Source: Acidobacteriota bacterium (GTDB lineage: Bacteria > Acidobacteriota > Terriglobia > Bryobacterales > Bryobacteraceae). From it: a stretch of 64,000 nt of DNA. Of the stretch, positions 1 through 8,868 are shown in pieces (positions within the stretch are counted from its first letter, which is position 1; each line of letters starts with the position of its first letter). Both the position numbers and the translations under genes were made by a program. The DNA lies in assembly GCA_016213775.1 (NCBI GenBank), contig JACQZR010000129.1:1-64000 (forward strand), written 5' to 3'. Under the pieces are notes generated by a model. That model was not told the DNA's origin and did not search any database. It saw nothing but the letters and a program-made list of their open reading frames with translations.

Positions 1-423
1 GATCTCTTCGGCGGTGATGACGCCGGAACGCTCACCGCTGCCGATTGGGCTGGTTGCGCCGTCGGCGGTGACGGTGACGGATTCGGCGACGTCGCCGACG
101 TCGAGTTTGATGATGGGGACTGTGAGGTTCTCGTTAGGGTTGAGGGCGATATTGGATGTCTGGTGTTTCTTGAAGCCGGAGTGGGTGACAGTGAGGTTAT
201 AGGAGCCGGAGAGGATGCCGTTGAATAGGAAGTCGCCGTTGTCGCCGGTAGTGGTGTCGCGGGCTGCGGAGGTGGTGGTGGAGGTGAGTTTGACGGCGGC
301 TCCGGCGATGGCGCTACCGCTTTTGTCGGTGATTGTGCCGGCGACGGAACCGGTGATTTGTTGGGCGGCGAGAGTGGCGGCGGAGAGCGCAAGCGTGGTG
401 AGGAGGCGGGCGGAGTAAGTCAT
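1..423 (-). CDS. Carboxypeptidase-regulatory-like / TonB-type outer-membrane protein, N-terminal fragment
   Basis: The gene starts at the ATG complementary to 421-423 and reads 141 codons off the left edge. A GAGG Shine-Dalgarno lies upstream. A signal peptide covers about residues 1-21 and ends near LAAQ. It is followed by a carboxypeptidase-regulatory-like beta-sandwich starting ITGSVAGTITDKSGSAIAGA, with a typical GDFLFNGILSGSYNLTV stretch. After this, AESVTVTADGATSPIGSGER and VITAEEI resemble the plug-approaching segment of the roughly 1000-residue TonB-receptor-like proteins abundant in Acidobacteriota. Only the N-terminus is visible, so the barrel and substrate are inferred. Family assignment from the visible domain is fairly secure. 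Confidence 0.7.
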   Translation of the reverse strand, partial: MTYSARLLTTLALSAATLAAQQITGSVAGTITDKSGSAIAGAAVKLTSTTTSAARDTTTGDNGDFLFNGILSGSYNLTVTHSGFKKHQTSNIALNPNENLTVPIIKLDVGDVAESVTVTADGATSPIGSGERSGVITAEEI

Positions 424-481
424 GGTGATCCTCAGTCTGCGAACAGGGTCTCAGCTTATCAGATGTTGTTGGGAAGGAGGC

Positions 482-726
482 TTACTGCAGGGGGAACAGG
501 TCCTGGGGCGCGGTTAGGAACGGATTGACCACCTGGACGGAGCCGCAGGAACGGCTGGTCCGGAGGCGAGTTGGTTGCTTCGGCGGCGGCGAGGATCAGG
601 GCGTCCCAATAGGAGACTCTTGCGCGAGCATCCGTTGCGGAGCAGCCACAGAATCTCCATCCATTCTTCTGCCCGTGCGTGACGGCGGGAGTCGGAAGGG
701 TCGGAGACGCGCTTAACGCCGTTCAT
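482..726 (-). pseudogene. Decayed PIN-domain (VapC-like) toxin
   Basis: This is the toxin position of a toxin-antitoxin pair; its ATG overlaps the antitoxin end by 14 bases. PIN-like pieces occur in three different frames. The first is MNGVKRV followed directly by SDPSDSRRHARAEEWMEILW (about 646-726), which lacks the usual DTNVLVY segment with the first catalytic Asp. A second frame carries VSYWDALILAAAEAT, the conserved late PIN motif. A third frame ends GSVQVVNPFLTAPQDLF before a stop at 482-484. The pieces are in the right order, but the centre is missing. At least two frameshifts and one or two deletions are needed, so the product should be inactive. Confidence 0.75.
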
Positions 727-946
727 GGACTTTCTCGCGTGTCATGCGTTTTTTGGCACTGACACGCGCTGTTGGAACAATCGTCTTGAAGCGCTCGTAG
801 GCGGCCCAATAAGAGTCTTCCCTTTTCATCCCCTTTTCGAGCATCTCGCCCACCAACTTGGAGACGGAGGTGTTCTCTTTCGCTGCTTTGACCCGGGCCC
901 AGTGCGCGGTTTCCGCCGAGATTTTGATGGTGATGTTCTTCTGCAC
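713..946 (-). CDS. Ribbon-helix-helix antitoxin of a VapBC-like module
   Basis: A 77-residue protein starting at GTG 946 (VQKNITIKISAETAHWARVK). The N-terminal beta-strand plus helices (ITIKISAETAHWARVKAAKE, then NTSVSKLVGEMLEKG) is the CopG/Arc-type DNA-binding fold of many antitoxins. The basic C-terminal tail would normally bind the toxin. Upstream in-frame sequence overlaps the neighbouring gene and reads as low-complexity Arg/Ser, so the GTG is preferred to a longer start. The gene is intact although its PIN partner is wrecked, so it is an orphan antitoxin that could still act as a DNA-binding autorepressor. Confidence 0.7.
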   Translation of the reverse strand: MQKNITIKISAETAHWARVKAAKENTSVSKLVGEMLEKGMKREDSYWAAYERFKTIVPTARVSAKKRMTREKVHERR

Positions 947-972
947 GGAATCAGTGTAGCGCGCACTTGGAG

Positions 973-3645
973 CTATCGGGCTTGCTGCCGAAAGGCGTAG
1001 AGGGCTTCTTCTGTACGAAGGTAGATGACGCCATTGGAGAGGGCCGGGGTGGCGAAGATGGATTCGCCGAGATCGTTGACGGCGATGACTTCCCATTGGC
1101 CCTGGGCCTTGAGGACGGCGATTTTACCTTCCTCGCTGCCGATATAGATGCGGCCTTCGGCGGCGACTGGGGAGGAGGAATAGCCGCCGGGTGCGCCGTC
1201 GATGCGGGCCTGTTTGATGATATCGCCTGTGGTGGTGTCGTGCGCGGTGAAAATGCCGCCGTTGCGGGCGATGAAGAGGGTTTTGTTGTAGGACAACGCG
1301 GTGGGGATGACGTTGGAGAAGTTTTTATCTTGACGCCAAAGCTCGCGGACCTGACCGTTCTCGATTCTGAGTGCGGTGAGGCGGTTGGGCCCGAGCACCT
1401 TGCGCTGCCATGCGTCCCATTCGTCTTCCGTAACGACGCCGTCGCGATTGCCGCCGTTTTTTCCGATGGAGGCCATGATGGGATCGTTAGTGTATTCATC
1501 GAGGGTGATGCGGCCATCCTTGTTCTTATCGAAGCGAGTGAGACGCGTGGAGAAGGGCGAGGCGGAATCGCCGCCGTAGCCGAAGACGTAGACAGTGTCG
1601 CCGTCGAGGATGGGGCTGCCGACGATGGTGGTGGCGAGGCCGTTGAGTGAGGCCGTGCGCCTGCCGTCGGCGGCATTGTGTAGTCCGAAGTAACCGCGGG
1701 CGACGGTGATGATTCTGAGCGGATCGCCGGGCTTCTCAAACAGGAGCGGCGTGCCCCAGCTTTCGGATTCCTCGCGAGCGGTTTTCCAGCGCATTTCGCC
1801 GGTGCGGAGGTCCAGTGCGGCGATGAAGGAGCCTTCCCATTGATCGGCGAGGAGGACGACCGAATCGCCGGCGAGGATGGGAGACGCGCCGAGTCCCATG
1901 GTGTTGGCGAAAGGATCGAAGGGCGCCCGCCAGCGGAGGTTGCCGGCCGGGTCGTAGGAGACGAAGCCGTAGTCTTTGAAGAAGACGTAGACGTTTTCGC
2001 CATCAGTGACTGGCGAGGCGGCGGCTTCGTGGTTGAGCTTGTTGGCGATTTCGGTGCGAGGCTGGTCGATGGCGCGCTCCCAAAGGAGTTTACCGGTGGT
2101 GCGGTCGTAGCACATCGTGTAGAGTTTGCGTTTGTCGGCGGCAGTGAGGAAGATGTGACGAGCAGTAAGGACAGGGGACGCTTTGCCTGGGCGGACGGGT
2201 GTACGCCATTCGAGGTTTTGCGTTTTGGAGAATGTCACAGGGTAGCCGGTATCGGCGGCGATGCCGGAACCGTTGGGCCCGCGGAAACGGGTCCATGCGG
2301 CGGTGGTTGTGGTGGGGGTGATTTTCGGAAGCTGCCAGGCGCCATTGAGGGCTTCGGGTTTTGGAAGGTAGAGACGTAGGTTGAGCGAGAAGGGGCCGGA
2401 GGGCGCGGGGAGCCAGTTGGATTCGCGGCCAGTGGGACGGTTGTGCTGGATGTAGATAAGGAGCGCGCCGTCGGGCTCGTAGCGGAGGCCTTTGGTGCGG
2501 TCGCCGATGGCGTAGCGGTTTATGTCGTTCTCAACGAGGAAGCGCTGCTCGTCGTAGATGGTGAGAGACCAGAAGGCGTTCACGGGAGGGAGTTGCTTGG
2601 GCTCGAATCGGAGGACGTAGTTTTTTGACCCGGTGAGCGGCTGGCCGGCGGCATCGATGGAGGTGCCGGGGTAGATGGCTTCTTCGGGGTCGAGCGCGCC
2701 GAGACCGAGGAGGGCGATGCGGGCGCGACGGAGGTAATCGACGCCCCAGGGAGTGATGTCGGCGGCTCGCCAGTTATTGCCGAGCGAAGCACCGGTGCGC
2801 TGCATTGCGCCGGAAGCGACGATCTCGCGGGCGGAGACGAGAGCGCGGGTGAGTCCACGCTGGGTGGCGGGGGGAAGGGCTTCGTAGTCGAAGGGCTTGC
2901 CGGGTTTGAGGCCGATGGGTTCGAGTTGTTTGATGATGGCCTCGTCGCGAGAGGGAGGAGGGTTGGCGATCCAGGCGCGGGCGAGGGTGCCATAGAACTC
3001 TTGCGGGTTCATGCCGTTGATAACTGGAACGACGGGTTTGCCGCGTCCGATGGGAGGGCCCGCGGGGTCGGTTGGGGCGGGGCGTTCGAGAGGTTTCAGG
3101 GTGATCTGCTTTTGGATGGCAGCGACGTTGGGGATGTCGGCGGGGCCGTCGACAAGGAAGCGGGCGATGATCCAAACGGTGTTGGTGGGAGCGGCGATCA
3201 CACGAGCGCCGGTGGGGATCTTGCCGCGCCAGCCGGGGCCGTGAATGACGAAGTCGCCGCCATCGGAGCCGGTGGTGCGGGTGCCGGCGTAGGCGAAGTT
3301 GTTGGTGTAGGCGTCGAGGAATTGGACGGTGTGGTAACGGCGAATTACGGGGAGGTGAAGAAGCTGTGGGCCTTGGGCGAGATCAAGCCATGCGGTGGAG
3401 TAGAGGGTGTCGTTGTTGGGGGCGACGACGCTTCTGCTTTGGTGGGTGGCGAGGGCGGCGGCGTGGGAGATACGGTTGCGGCGTTGCGGTGGAGCGGCCT
3501 GGTCGCGGGTCACAGCCATGATGTTTGGAGCGAGGCCGTAGATGTAGGCTTGGATGCCTGCGGAATAAGCTTGCTCTTCAAGTGCGCGGTCGGTGGGTTG
3601 GCCGGAGAGCGAGGCGGCGAGGAGGCTCAGCAGGGCGAGTCGCAT
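973..3645 (-). CDS. Secreted DUF1254/DUF1214 protein fused to a PQQ-like beta-propeller with EF-hands
   Basis: 890 residues with a short signal peptide (MRLALLSLLAASLSG). The first half, to about residue 450, has DUF1254 features (APNIMAVTRDQA, VAPNNDTLYSTAWLDL, RYHTVQFLDAYTNNFAYAGT) and then a DUF1214 region (NAFWSLTIYDEQRFLVENDI). The second half is a WD/PQQ-like propeller opening with WTRFRGPNGSGIAADTGYP, with repeated motifs such as GKLLWERAID and GNLRWRAPFDPFA. Inserted near residues 695-745 are two EF-hand-like loops (DKNKDGRITLDEY and NRDGVVTEDEWDAW), suggesting calcium binding. The substrate is unknown. The two halves are usually separate proteins, and the frame is continuous through the junction. 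Confidence 0.8.
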   Translation of the reverse strand: MRLALLSLLAASLSGQPTDRALEEQAYSAGIQAYIYGLAPNIMAVTRDQAAPPQRRNRISHAAALATHQSRSVVAPNNDTLYSTAWLDLAQGPQLLHLPVIRRYHTVQFLDAYTNNFAYAGTRTTGSDGGDFVIHGPGWRGKIPTGARVIAAPTNTVWIIARFLVDGPADIPNVAAIQKQITLKPLERPAPTDPAGPPIGRGKPVVPVINGMNPQEFYGTLARAWIANPPPSRDEAIIKQLEPIGLKPGKPFDYEALPPATQRGLTRALVSAREIVASGAMQRTGASLGNNWRAADITPWGVDYLRRARIALLGLGALDPEEAIYPGTSIDAAGQPLTGSKNYVLRFEPKQLPPVNAFWSLTIYDEQRFLVENDINRYAIGDRTKGLRYEPDGALLIYIQHNRPTGRESNWLPAPSGPFSLNLRLYLPKPEALNGAWQLPKITPTTTTAAWTRFRGPNGSGIAADTGYPVTFSKTQNLEWRTPVRPGKASPVLTARHIFLTAADKRKLYTMCYDRTTGKLLWERAIDQPRTEIANKLNHEAAASPVTDGENVYVFFKDYGFVSYDPAGNLRWRAPFDPFANTMGLGASPILAGDSVVLLADQWEGSFIAALDLRTGEMRWKTAREESESWGTPLLFEKPGDPLRIITVARGYFGLHNAADGRRTASLNGLATTIVGSPILDGDTVYVFGYGGDSASPFSTRLTRFDKNKDGRITLDEYTNDPIMASIGKNGGNRDGVVTEDEWDAWQRKVLGPNRLTALRIENGQVRELWRQDKNFSNVIPTALSYNKTLFIARNGGIFTAHDTTTGDIIKQARIDGAPGGYSSSPVAAEGRIYIGSEEGKIAVLKAQGQWEVIAVNDLGESIFATPALSNGVIYLRTEEALYAFRQQAR

Positions 3646-3680
3646 AGGATTCGGGAGAGGAATCCAGTGTAATGCAGAGG

Positions 3681-5294
3681 CTACTTGCGGCGCGCGCCCC
3701 CCCAGGCGCTGGCAGCCGGTTCGAGGCGGCGGTAGACGCGAAAGGGCATGGGTTCGCCGTTGCCTTTGATACCTTGGACGGAAACGCGCCAGGTGCCTGG
3801 TTCCGGGTTGTTGATGTGGAACGATTCCTCGACACCAGCAGTTTCCGTGTAGCCTGTGCGGTCGCCGTAAGAAGATCCGTAGTGGCGGCCGCTGGGGCTT
3901 ACGAGGTGAAGGTCGAGGTCGCGATCAGCGGCGTCCCAATCGAGGCGGATGTCGAGTGCGGCGGATCCGTTGGGGACGGCGACGAACTGGTTCCACCAGC
4001 TTGCGACGCTGACTGCGCCAGTGAAATCGGGAGGTGGCGGCATCGGAGTTTTGCCCCGCGGCGTGGCTTGGGTGAAGATGGGCATGTCTCCGGGCTTGGG
4101 AGGACCGGAACAATCGCCAAGGCCGGAGCGGTTGGTGGAGACGACGGGGCCGCGGTATCCGGTGGCGTGGGCCGGAGCGAGTTCCTGGAATCGGAAGGGA
4201 ACGCTTGCGGAGGAGATGGATGGGGCGCGCGTGACTTGCACGTGGACGTGGGTTCCGAACGAGTAACCACTGTTGCCGGCGATGGCGAGAGGCTGGCCCT
4301 GGAGGACGCGCTGGCCTTCCCTGACGAGGTAGCTGCGGGTCTTGAGGTGGCCATAGTGGCTGAACTCGCCGTCCTCGTGATCGATGCTGATGGAGTTGCC
4401 GAAGATGCGGCGGTTGGGGGTCTGGCCGAGGCCGAGGTCTTTGGTGTGAACGATGCCGCCGCGCATGGCGACGATGCAGCCTCCAGCGCGCGGGGCGATG
4501 TCGTAGGCGTGGAGGGTGGCACCCCAGTGCGAATAGCCACCGTAGGGAGGCTGGCTGATGACCCACTGCTCGTGAGGCGGGAAGGGCAAACGGTAGCCGC
4601 CGGTTGTGGCGATGAGGAACCGGGCCGGGGCGCTGAGGAGGTTTCCGTTCTTGACGAAGACCACGTATTCGCCGGGCTGGAGTACGCCAAGGGTGAGGGT
4701 GGCGCGCGTGGCGGCGAGGGTTTCGGGGAAGTTGTGGACGAGGTAGCGCCAGCCGCCGGACTTTTCGTATTGGGCGACGTGGAGGATGGACTCGGTATTG
4801 AAGCCCGCACCATCGACGGTGAGTTTGGTGGCGGTATCGGATTGGTCAAGGGTGATGCGGGAGATTTGCAGGCCTTTGACGGCGGCTTCGTCGGGGCGGA
4901 TGACGAAGTTGGCGGTGGCGGCGGGAGTGCCGTTAAGGGAGACGCGGATAGTCCAGGCGCCGGGGGATTGCGCGGCGGGGAAGCCGGCGATGGGGAGTTG
5001 CGAGAGGAGGCACAATTGCCCGCTGACGGGAAGATGTTCGTAGGGGATGGAGGACACCAGGAGGCCGGTAGGGGAGAAGAAATCGACGGTGAGGGAGTCA
5101 GTTGGGCGGACGTTGTTGGCGACGAGACGGGCGAATACCTGACGAGTGGAGGCGGGGAATGATGTATCCCGGTTAGTGAGTATGCAGGACTCCTCCCCGG
5201 CGGAAGACCCTATCTGGATTTCTTTGACGGTGGCGGACCAGCCGGTGAGGACGGCGAGGAGGGCACACGTCGAGAGGCGGGGGGAGAGGGTCAA
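3681..5294 (-). CDS. Secreted M23-family metallopeptidase with C-terminal beta-sandwich
   Basis: 537 residues with a signal peptide (MTLSPRLSTCALLAVLTGWSA). The middle carries an M23/LytM-like domain: HWGATLHAYDIAPRAGG, ISIDHEDGEFSHYGHLKT and GNSGYSFGTHVHVQV. These contain the H-x-D, SHYGHL and H-x-H zinc and catalytic patterns of peptidoglycan endopeptidases. The N-terminal 250 residues look like tandem immunoglobulin-like domains. The C-terminal 100 residues (LDIRLDWDAADRDLDLHLVS, EPGTWRVSVQG) resemble a bacterial pre-peptidase or P-domain-like sandwich. The first site reads HAYD rather than the common HxGxD, so activity is likely but not certain. It could also act as a lytic-amidase activator. 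Confidence 0.8.
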   Translation of the reverse strand: MTLSPRLSTCALLAVLTGWSATVKEIQIGSSAGEESCILTNRDTSFPASTRQVFARLVANNVRPTDSLTVDFFSPTGLLVSSIPYEHLPVSGQLCLLSQLPIAGFPAAQSPGAWTIRVSLNGTPAATANFVIRPDEAAVKGLQISRITLDQSDTATKLTVDGAGFNTESILHVAQYEKSGGWRYLVHNFPETLAATRATLTLGVLQPGEYVVFVKNGNLLSAPARFLIATTGGYRLPFPPHEQWVISQPPYGGYSHWGATLHAYDIAPRAGGCIVAMRGGIVHTKDLGLGQTPNRRIFGNSISIDHEDGEFSHYGHLKTRSYLVREGQRVLQGQPLAIAGNSGYSFGTHVHVQVTRAPSISSASVPFRFQELAPAHATGYRGPVVSTNRSGLGDCSGPPKPGDMPIFTQATPRGKTPMPPPPDFTGAVSVASWWNQFVAVPNGSAALDIRLDWDAADRDLDLHLVSPSGRHYGSSYGDRTGYTETAGVEESFHINNPEPGTWRVSVQGIKGNGEPMPFRVYRRLEPAASAWGGARRK

Positions 5295-5357
5295 ATGGAG
5301 ATATCGACAGGATGGGGTGTGGGCATTAGTGGGATGGGCGGCGGAACCGAGGTAACG

Positions 5358-6143
5358 CTAGAATCGGGGGATTCGGGCGAGCATGGAGCGGGTGTTGCCG
5401 GCGTGTGGAAGTTCGACCGAATCAACAATGCGCCAGGTATCGTCCATGGAGCCGATGTAGCGCGCCTTGTCGCGGTCCTGGCCCATGAGGATGACGAAGA
5501 CTTTGCGGTCGGGGTAATGGAGGAGGCGGTACTGGATGGAGCCCTGGTCGGCCTTCCAGCGGTCGGTGGCGGGGTGGCCGAGTTTGCGGATGACGCTGCC
5601 GTAGTCGTCCTGCCAGTTGAGGCCGAGGGCCTGCTGTTCGACGGCGATGTACTGAATATCCTTACCGGACTGGCGGCCGCGAAAGAGACTAACGATGATA
5701 ACGCAAACGATGATGCCGCCGACGAGGGCCATGGCGATGAGTTTGCCGATGCGGGATTCGGCGTCATTATCGAGCCGGATGCCGACGACACCTCGCGGCG
5801 AAGGTGGCTCCTGGGCGGGGACGGCGGCGCGGGCGAAGTCGTTTACGGCTTTGGGCATCTCGATGACGCGGCGTTCGTGGGGGTAGAGCGCGCCGGCCTT
5901 GTATTCGAGTTCGCGCTTGAGGCCGACGATCATGACGGGCTCGTCGATGCGGGAAACTTCGCCGAGAAAGCTGCGAGGGACCCACACCTCCTGGCCTGAT
6001 TTTGAGTTGACGACGAGAATTTCGGACCAGGAGGCCTTTTGATAGTGCCACTCATTATGTTCGATATTGAGAACAGGGGGATAGAAAGAGAACGGACGAC
6101 GTCCCATGCTCTCAAGCTGTGGTGGCAAAGGAGGAATCGACAT
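5358..6143 (-). CDS. Hypothetical one-pass membrane protein
   Basis: 261 residues from ATG 6143 ([14 protein letters not shown]), chosen because GGAG sits nine bases upstream; an ATG at 6158 is possible. Residues 1-110 are soluble and contain [20 protein letters not shown] and [19 protein letters not shown] Pro-rich linker is followed by one clear transmembrane helix ([20 protein letters not shown]). The C-terminal 100 residues ([38 protein letters not shown]) look like a small alpha/beta module. I do not recognise a named family. It is divergent from maeB with only 31 bases between the starts. Confidence 0.6.
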   Translation of the reverse strand: MSIPPLPPQLESMGRRPFSFYPPVLNIEHNEWHYQKASWSEILVVNSKSGQEVWVPRSFLGEVSRIDEPVMIVGLKRELEYKAGALYPHERRVIEMPKAVNDFARAAVPAQEPPSPRGVVGIRLDNDAESRIGKLIAMALVGGIIVCVIIVSLFRGRQSGKDIQYIAVEQQALGLNWQDDYGSVIRKLGHPATDRWKADQGSIQYRLLHYPDRKVFVILMGQDRDKARYIGSMDDTWRIVDSVELPHAGNTRSMLARIPRF

Positions 6144-6174
6144 GCTGCCCGTCTCCATCTTAACTTGAAATCCA

Positions 6175-8436
6175 ATGACCATTCGAAAAGAAGATGTCCT
6201 GGAGTACCATGTACTGCCTACTCCGGGAAAAATTGCGGTAACGCCAACCAAGCCATGCCGCACACAGCGCGACCTCAGCCTGGCGTACACGCCCGGCGTC
6301 GCCATCCCTTGCATGGAAATCCATGAAGACCCCAGCAAGGTATACCAATATACGGCAAAAGGCAATCTCGTGGCGGTGGTCACCAACGGCACCGCTGTAT
6401 TGGGATTGGGAAATATCGGCCCCGCCGCGGGCAAGCCGGTGATGGAGGGAAAGGCGGTTCTCTTCAAGAGGTTCGCCGATATTGACGTTTTCGACATTGA
6501 GCTGAACACGCTCGATCCGAAGGAGATTATCCGGACGTGCCAGTTGCTGGAGCCGACGTTCGGAGGGATCAACCTGGAGGACATCCGCGCTCCTGAGTGT
6601 TTTGAGATTGAGCAGGAGTTGCGGCGGACGATGAAGATTCCCGTGTTTCATGACGACCAGCACGGGACGTCCATCATTGCGGGAGCGGCGCTGTTGAACG
6701 CCGCGGAGTTGTGCGGAAAGAAACTGGAAGACATGAAGGCCGTGTTCAATGGAGCGGGCGCCAGCGGAATCGCTTGCGCCGAGCACTTTGTGAATCTCGG
6801 GGTGCGCCGCGAGAACATCACCATGTGCGATACGCACGGAGTGATTCATGAGGGCCGCGCGGAGGGGATGAATCAGTACAAGGCGCGGTTTGCGAAGAAG
6901 ACCGAAGCGCGCACTCTGACCGATGCGATGGTGGGCGCCGATGTATTCTTCGGGCTGTCGGCGGCGAATTGCGTGACTTCGCAGATGCTGCTGACGATGG
7001 CTCCGAACCCGGTGGTGTTCGCGATGGCGAATCCGGACCCGGAGATTGCGTATGATGTCGCGGTGGCGACGCGCAAGGATCTGATCATGGCGACGGGACG
7101 TTCGGATTATCCGAACCAGGTGAACAATGTTCTCGGGTTCCCGTTCATATTCCGGGGCGCGCTCGATGTGCGCGCGACGGCGATCAATGAAGAGATGAAG
7201 CTGGCAGCGACGCGGGCGCTGGCGGCATTGGCGAAGGAGGATGTTCCAGATTCGGTGCGGCGGGCGTATGGCGTGGAGCAGATGGAATTCGGGAGGGACT
7301 ACATCATTCCGAAGCCGTTTGATTCGCGAGTGCTGATCTGGGTGACGGCGGCGGTGGCGCAGGCGGCAATGGATACCGGCGTCGCGCAGAATCCAGTGGA
7401 TATTGAGCAGTACAAAGAGCAGTTAGCGCGCAGGTTAGGGAAAGCGACGGAAGTAACGCGCGTGCTGATTCACAAAGCCCAGCGGCGTCCGGTGCGCGTG
7501 GTTTTCCCGGAAGGCGAGGAGCCGAAGATACTGCGGGCGTGCCAGGTGCTGGCCGATGAAGGAATCGCGAAGCCGATCCTGTTGGGAAAACGTGAAGTGA
7601 TTGCGGCCCGTGTGGCGGAAATGCGGTTGGACATCGGCGGAGTGGAGATTATTGACCCGGCGACTTATGACAAGCGCGAACGGTACGTGCAGGAGTTCTA
7701 TCAACTGCGGCAGCGGAAGGGCGTGACGTGGAAGGAGGCGGCGCAGCACACGTTGGACTATGAGACGTTCGGGTCGTTGATGGTGCGGTGTGGAGACGCG
7801 GAGGCACTGGTATCGGGGTTGACGAGGCACTATCCGGACACGATCCGGCCGGCGCTGCAGGTCATTCCGATGCGCGAGGGTTCGCGGAAGGTGTCGGGGA
7901 TGTACATGCTGATCACGCCGAAAGGCGAGGTTTACTTCCTGGCGGATACGACGGTGAACATCGAGCCTACTGCCGAGGATTTGGCGGATATTGCGTTGGA
8001 GGTGGCGGACACGGTGAAACGATTGGACGTGGAGCCGCGGATTGCCATGCTGTCGTTCTCGAATTTTGGGAGCACGCGGCATCCGCTGTCGGATAAGGTG
8101 CGGCGGGCGGTGGAGTTGGTGAATCGGCGGCAGCCGGAACTGATCATTGAAGGGGAGATGCAAGCGGATACGGCGGTGACACCGGACATCCTGAAGGAGA
8201 CCTATCCGTTCAGCCGTTTGAAGGAAGGCGCGAACGTGCTGATCTTTCCGAACCTGGAGTCGGGCAACATTGCGTACAAGCTGCTGATGCGGATTGGCGG
8301 GGCGGATGCGATCGGGCCGATTCTGATGGGTCTGAGTAAGCCGGTGCATGTGCTGCAGCGCGGGTGCGAGGTTTCGGACATCGTGAACGTGGCGGCAATT
8401 GCGGTGGTGGACGCGCAAGGTCAGACGGCGCGATAG
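6175..8436 (+). CDS. maeB: NADP-dependent malic enzyme with phosphotransacetylase-like C-terminal domain
   Basis: 753 residues. It oxidatively decarboxylates malate to pyruvate with NADP in the cytoplasm. The malic domain occupies about residues 1-430, with [12 protein letters not shown], the metal/substrate region [20 protein letters not shown] and the Rossmann motif [15 protein letters not shown]. Residues 430-753 form the phosphotransacetylase-like domain ([34 protein letters not shown]) typical of long MaeB proteins, where it is regulatory and not a functional Pta. The length matches the roughly 750-760 residue norm. No clear Shine-Dalgarno precedes the ATG, but the N-terminus aligns with family members. 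A GC-rich hairpin follows the stop. Confidence 0.93.
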   Translation: MTIRKEDVLEYHVLPTPGKIAVTPTKPCRTQRDLSLAYTPGVAIPCMEIHEDPSKVYQYTAKGNLVAVVTNGTAVLGLGNIGPAAGKPVMEGKAVLFKRFADIDVFDIELNTLDPKEIIRTCQLLEPTFGGINLEDIRAPECFEIEQELRRTMKIPVFHDDQHGTSIIAGAALLNAAELCGKKLEDMKAVFNGAGASGIACAEHFVNLGVRRENITMCDTHGVIHEGRAEGMNQYKARFAKKTEARTLTDAMVGADVFFGLSAANCVTSQMLLTMAPNPVVFAMANPDPEIAYDVAVATRKDLIMATGRSDYPNQVNNVLGFPFIFRGALDVRATAINEEMKLAATRALAALAKEDVPDSVRRAYGVEQMEFGRDYIIPKPFDSRVLIWVTAAVAQAAMDTGVAQNPVDIEQYKEQLARRLGKATEVTRVLIHKAQRRPVRVVFPEGEEPKILRACQVLADEGIAKPILLGKREVIAARVAEMRLDIGGVEIIDPATYDKRERYVQEFYQLRQRKGVTWKEAAQHTLDYETFGSLMVRCGDAEALVSGLTRHYPDTIRPALQVIPMREGSRKVSGMYMLITPKGEVYFLADTTVNIEPTAEDLADIALEVADTVKRLDVEPRIAMLSFSNFGSTRHPLSDKVRRAVELVNRRQPELIIEGEMQADTAVTPDILKETYPFSRLKEGANVLIFPNLESGNIAYKLLMRIGGADAIGPILMGLSKPVHVLQRGCEVSDIVNVAAIAVVDAQGQTAR

Positions 8437-8458
8437 CGAGACTAATGTAGAGAGCGAT

Positions 8459-8488
8459 GTGGCGGGGGTCGACGGCGGACCCCGCCAC
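8459..8488. terminator. GC-rich hairpin after maeB
   Basis: The arms 8459-8470 (GTGGCGGGGGTC) and 8478-8488 (GACCCCGCCAC) pair over eleven base pairs with one bulged G and a seven-base loop. The next bases (TATATGTTTTA) are only loosely T-rich, so this is either a weak intrinsic terminator of maeB or a REP-like palindrome. It sits directly before the padR promoter region. Confidence 0.5.
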
Positions 8489-8501
8489 TATATGTTTTAT
8501 G

Positions 8502-8513
8502 GCAATATATTGC
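8502..8513. promoter_or_regulatory. Perfect 12-bp palindrome, candidate PadR operator
   Basis: GCAATATATTGC is a perfect dyad ending one base before the padR start codon at 8515. PadR dimers commonly repress their own promoter through AT-rich palindromes, so this is a plausible auto-operator that would also block ribosome access. Function is inferred from position and symmetry. Confidence 0.45.
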
Positions 8514-8514
8514 T

Positions 8515-8868
8515 ATGACACATACTCGTCCGCCTGGTTTCGATCGGGAGTTGAAGAAAGGCAGCGCGGAGCTGTTGATTCTCTCCCTGGTGGAATTCCG
8601 GGCCCGACACGGCTACGACATCGGCAAGCTGATCGAGGAGCGGTCGGACGGTGCGCTGTCCTTCCGGGTGGCATCGCTGTATCCGCTGTTGTACCGGCTG
8701 GAAAAGCGAGGGTGGATCAAAGGGAAGTGGGTGGAGAAGGCGGGTCAGCGGCGGCGGCGCTACTACCATTTGACCGAAAAAGGGCGCGAGGAATTGACGG
8801 AGCGCAGGAGCGGGTGGGAGAGTTTCGTCGCGGCGATCCGGCGCATTACGGAGGCCGAACATGCGTGA
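8515..8868 (+). CDS. PadR-family transcriptional regulator
   Basis: 117 residues forming a winged helix: ELLILSLVEFRARHGYDIGK, then SLYPLLYRLEKRGWIKGKW, then the wing RRRYYHLTEKGREEL. These are classical PadR-1 motifs, and the length is normal for subfamily 2. The stop overlaps the next gene by eight bases, the standard Acidobacteriota pairing of a PadR regulator with an ADOP-type permease. It therefore probably represses its own two-gene operon, through the palindrome just upstream, until an inducer, possibly a toxic compound, is bound. Confidence 0.9.
   Translation: MTHTRPPGFDRELKKGSAELLILSLVEFRARHGYDIGKLIEERSDGALSFRVASLYPLLYRLEKRGWIKGKWVEKAGQRRRRYYHLTEKGREELTERRSGWESFVAAIRRITEAEHA

Noticed and set aside
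951-5162. Very long open frames antisense to the DUF1254 fusion and the M23 peptidase genes.
   Set aside because: Their products are rich in Ala, Gly, Ser and Pro with no domain motifs, and their codon phase mirrors the real genes. They are typical shadows in GC-rich DNA.
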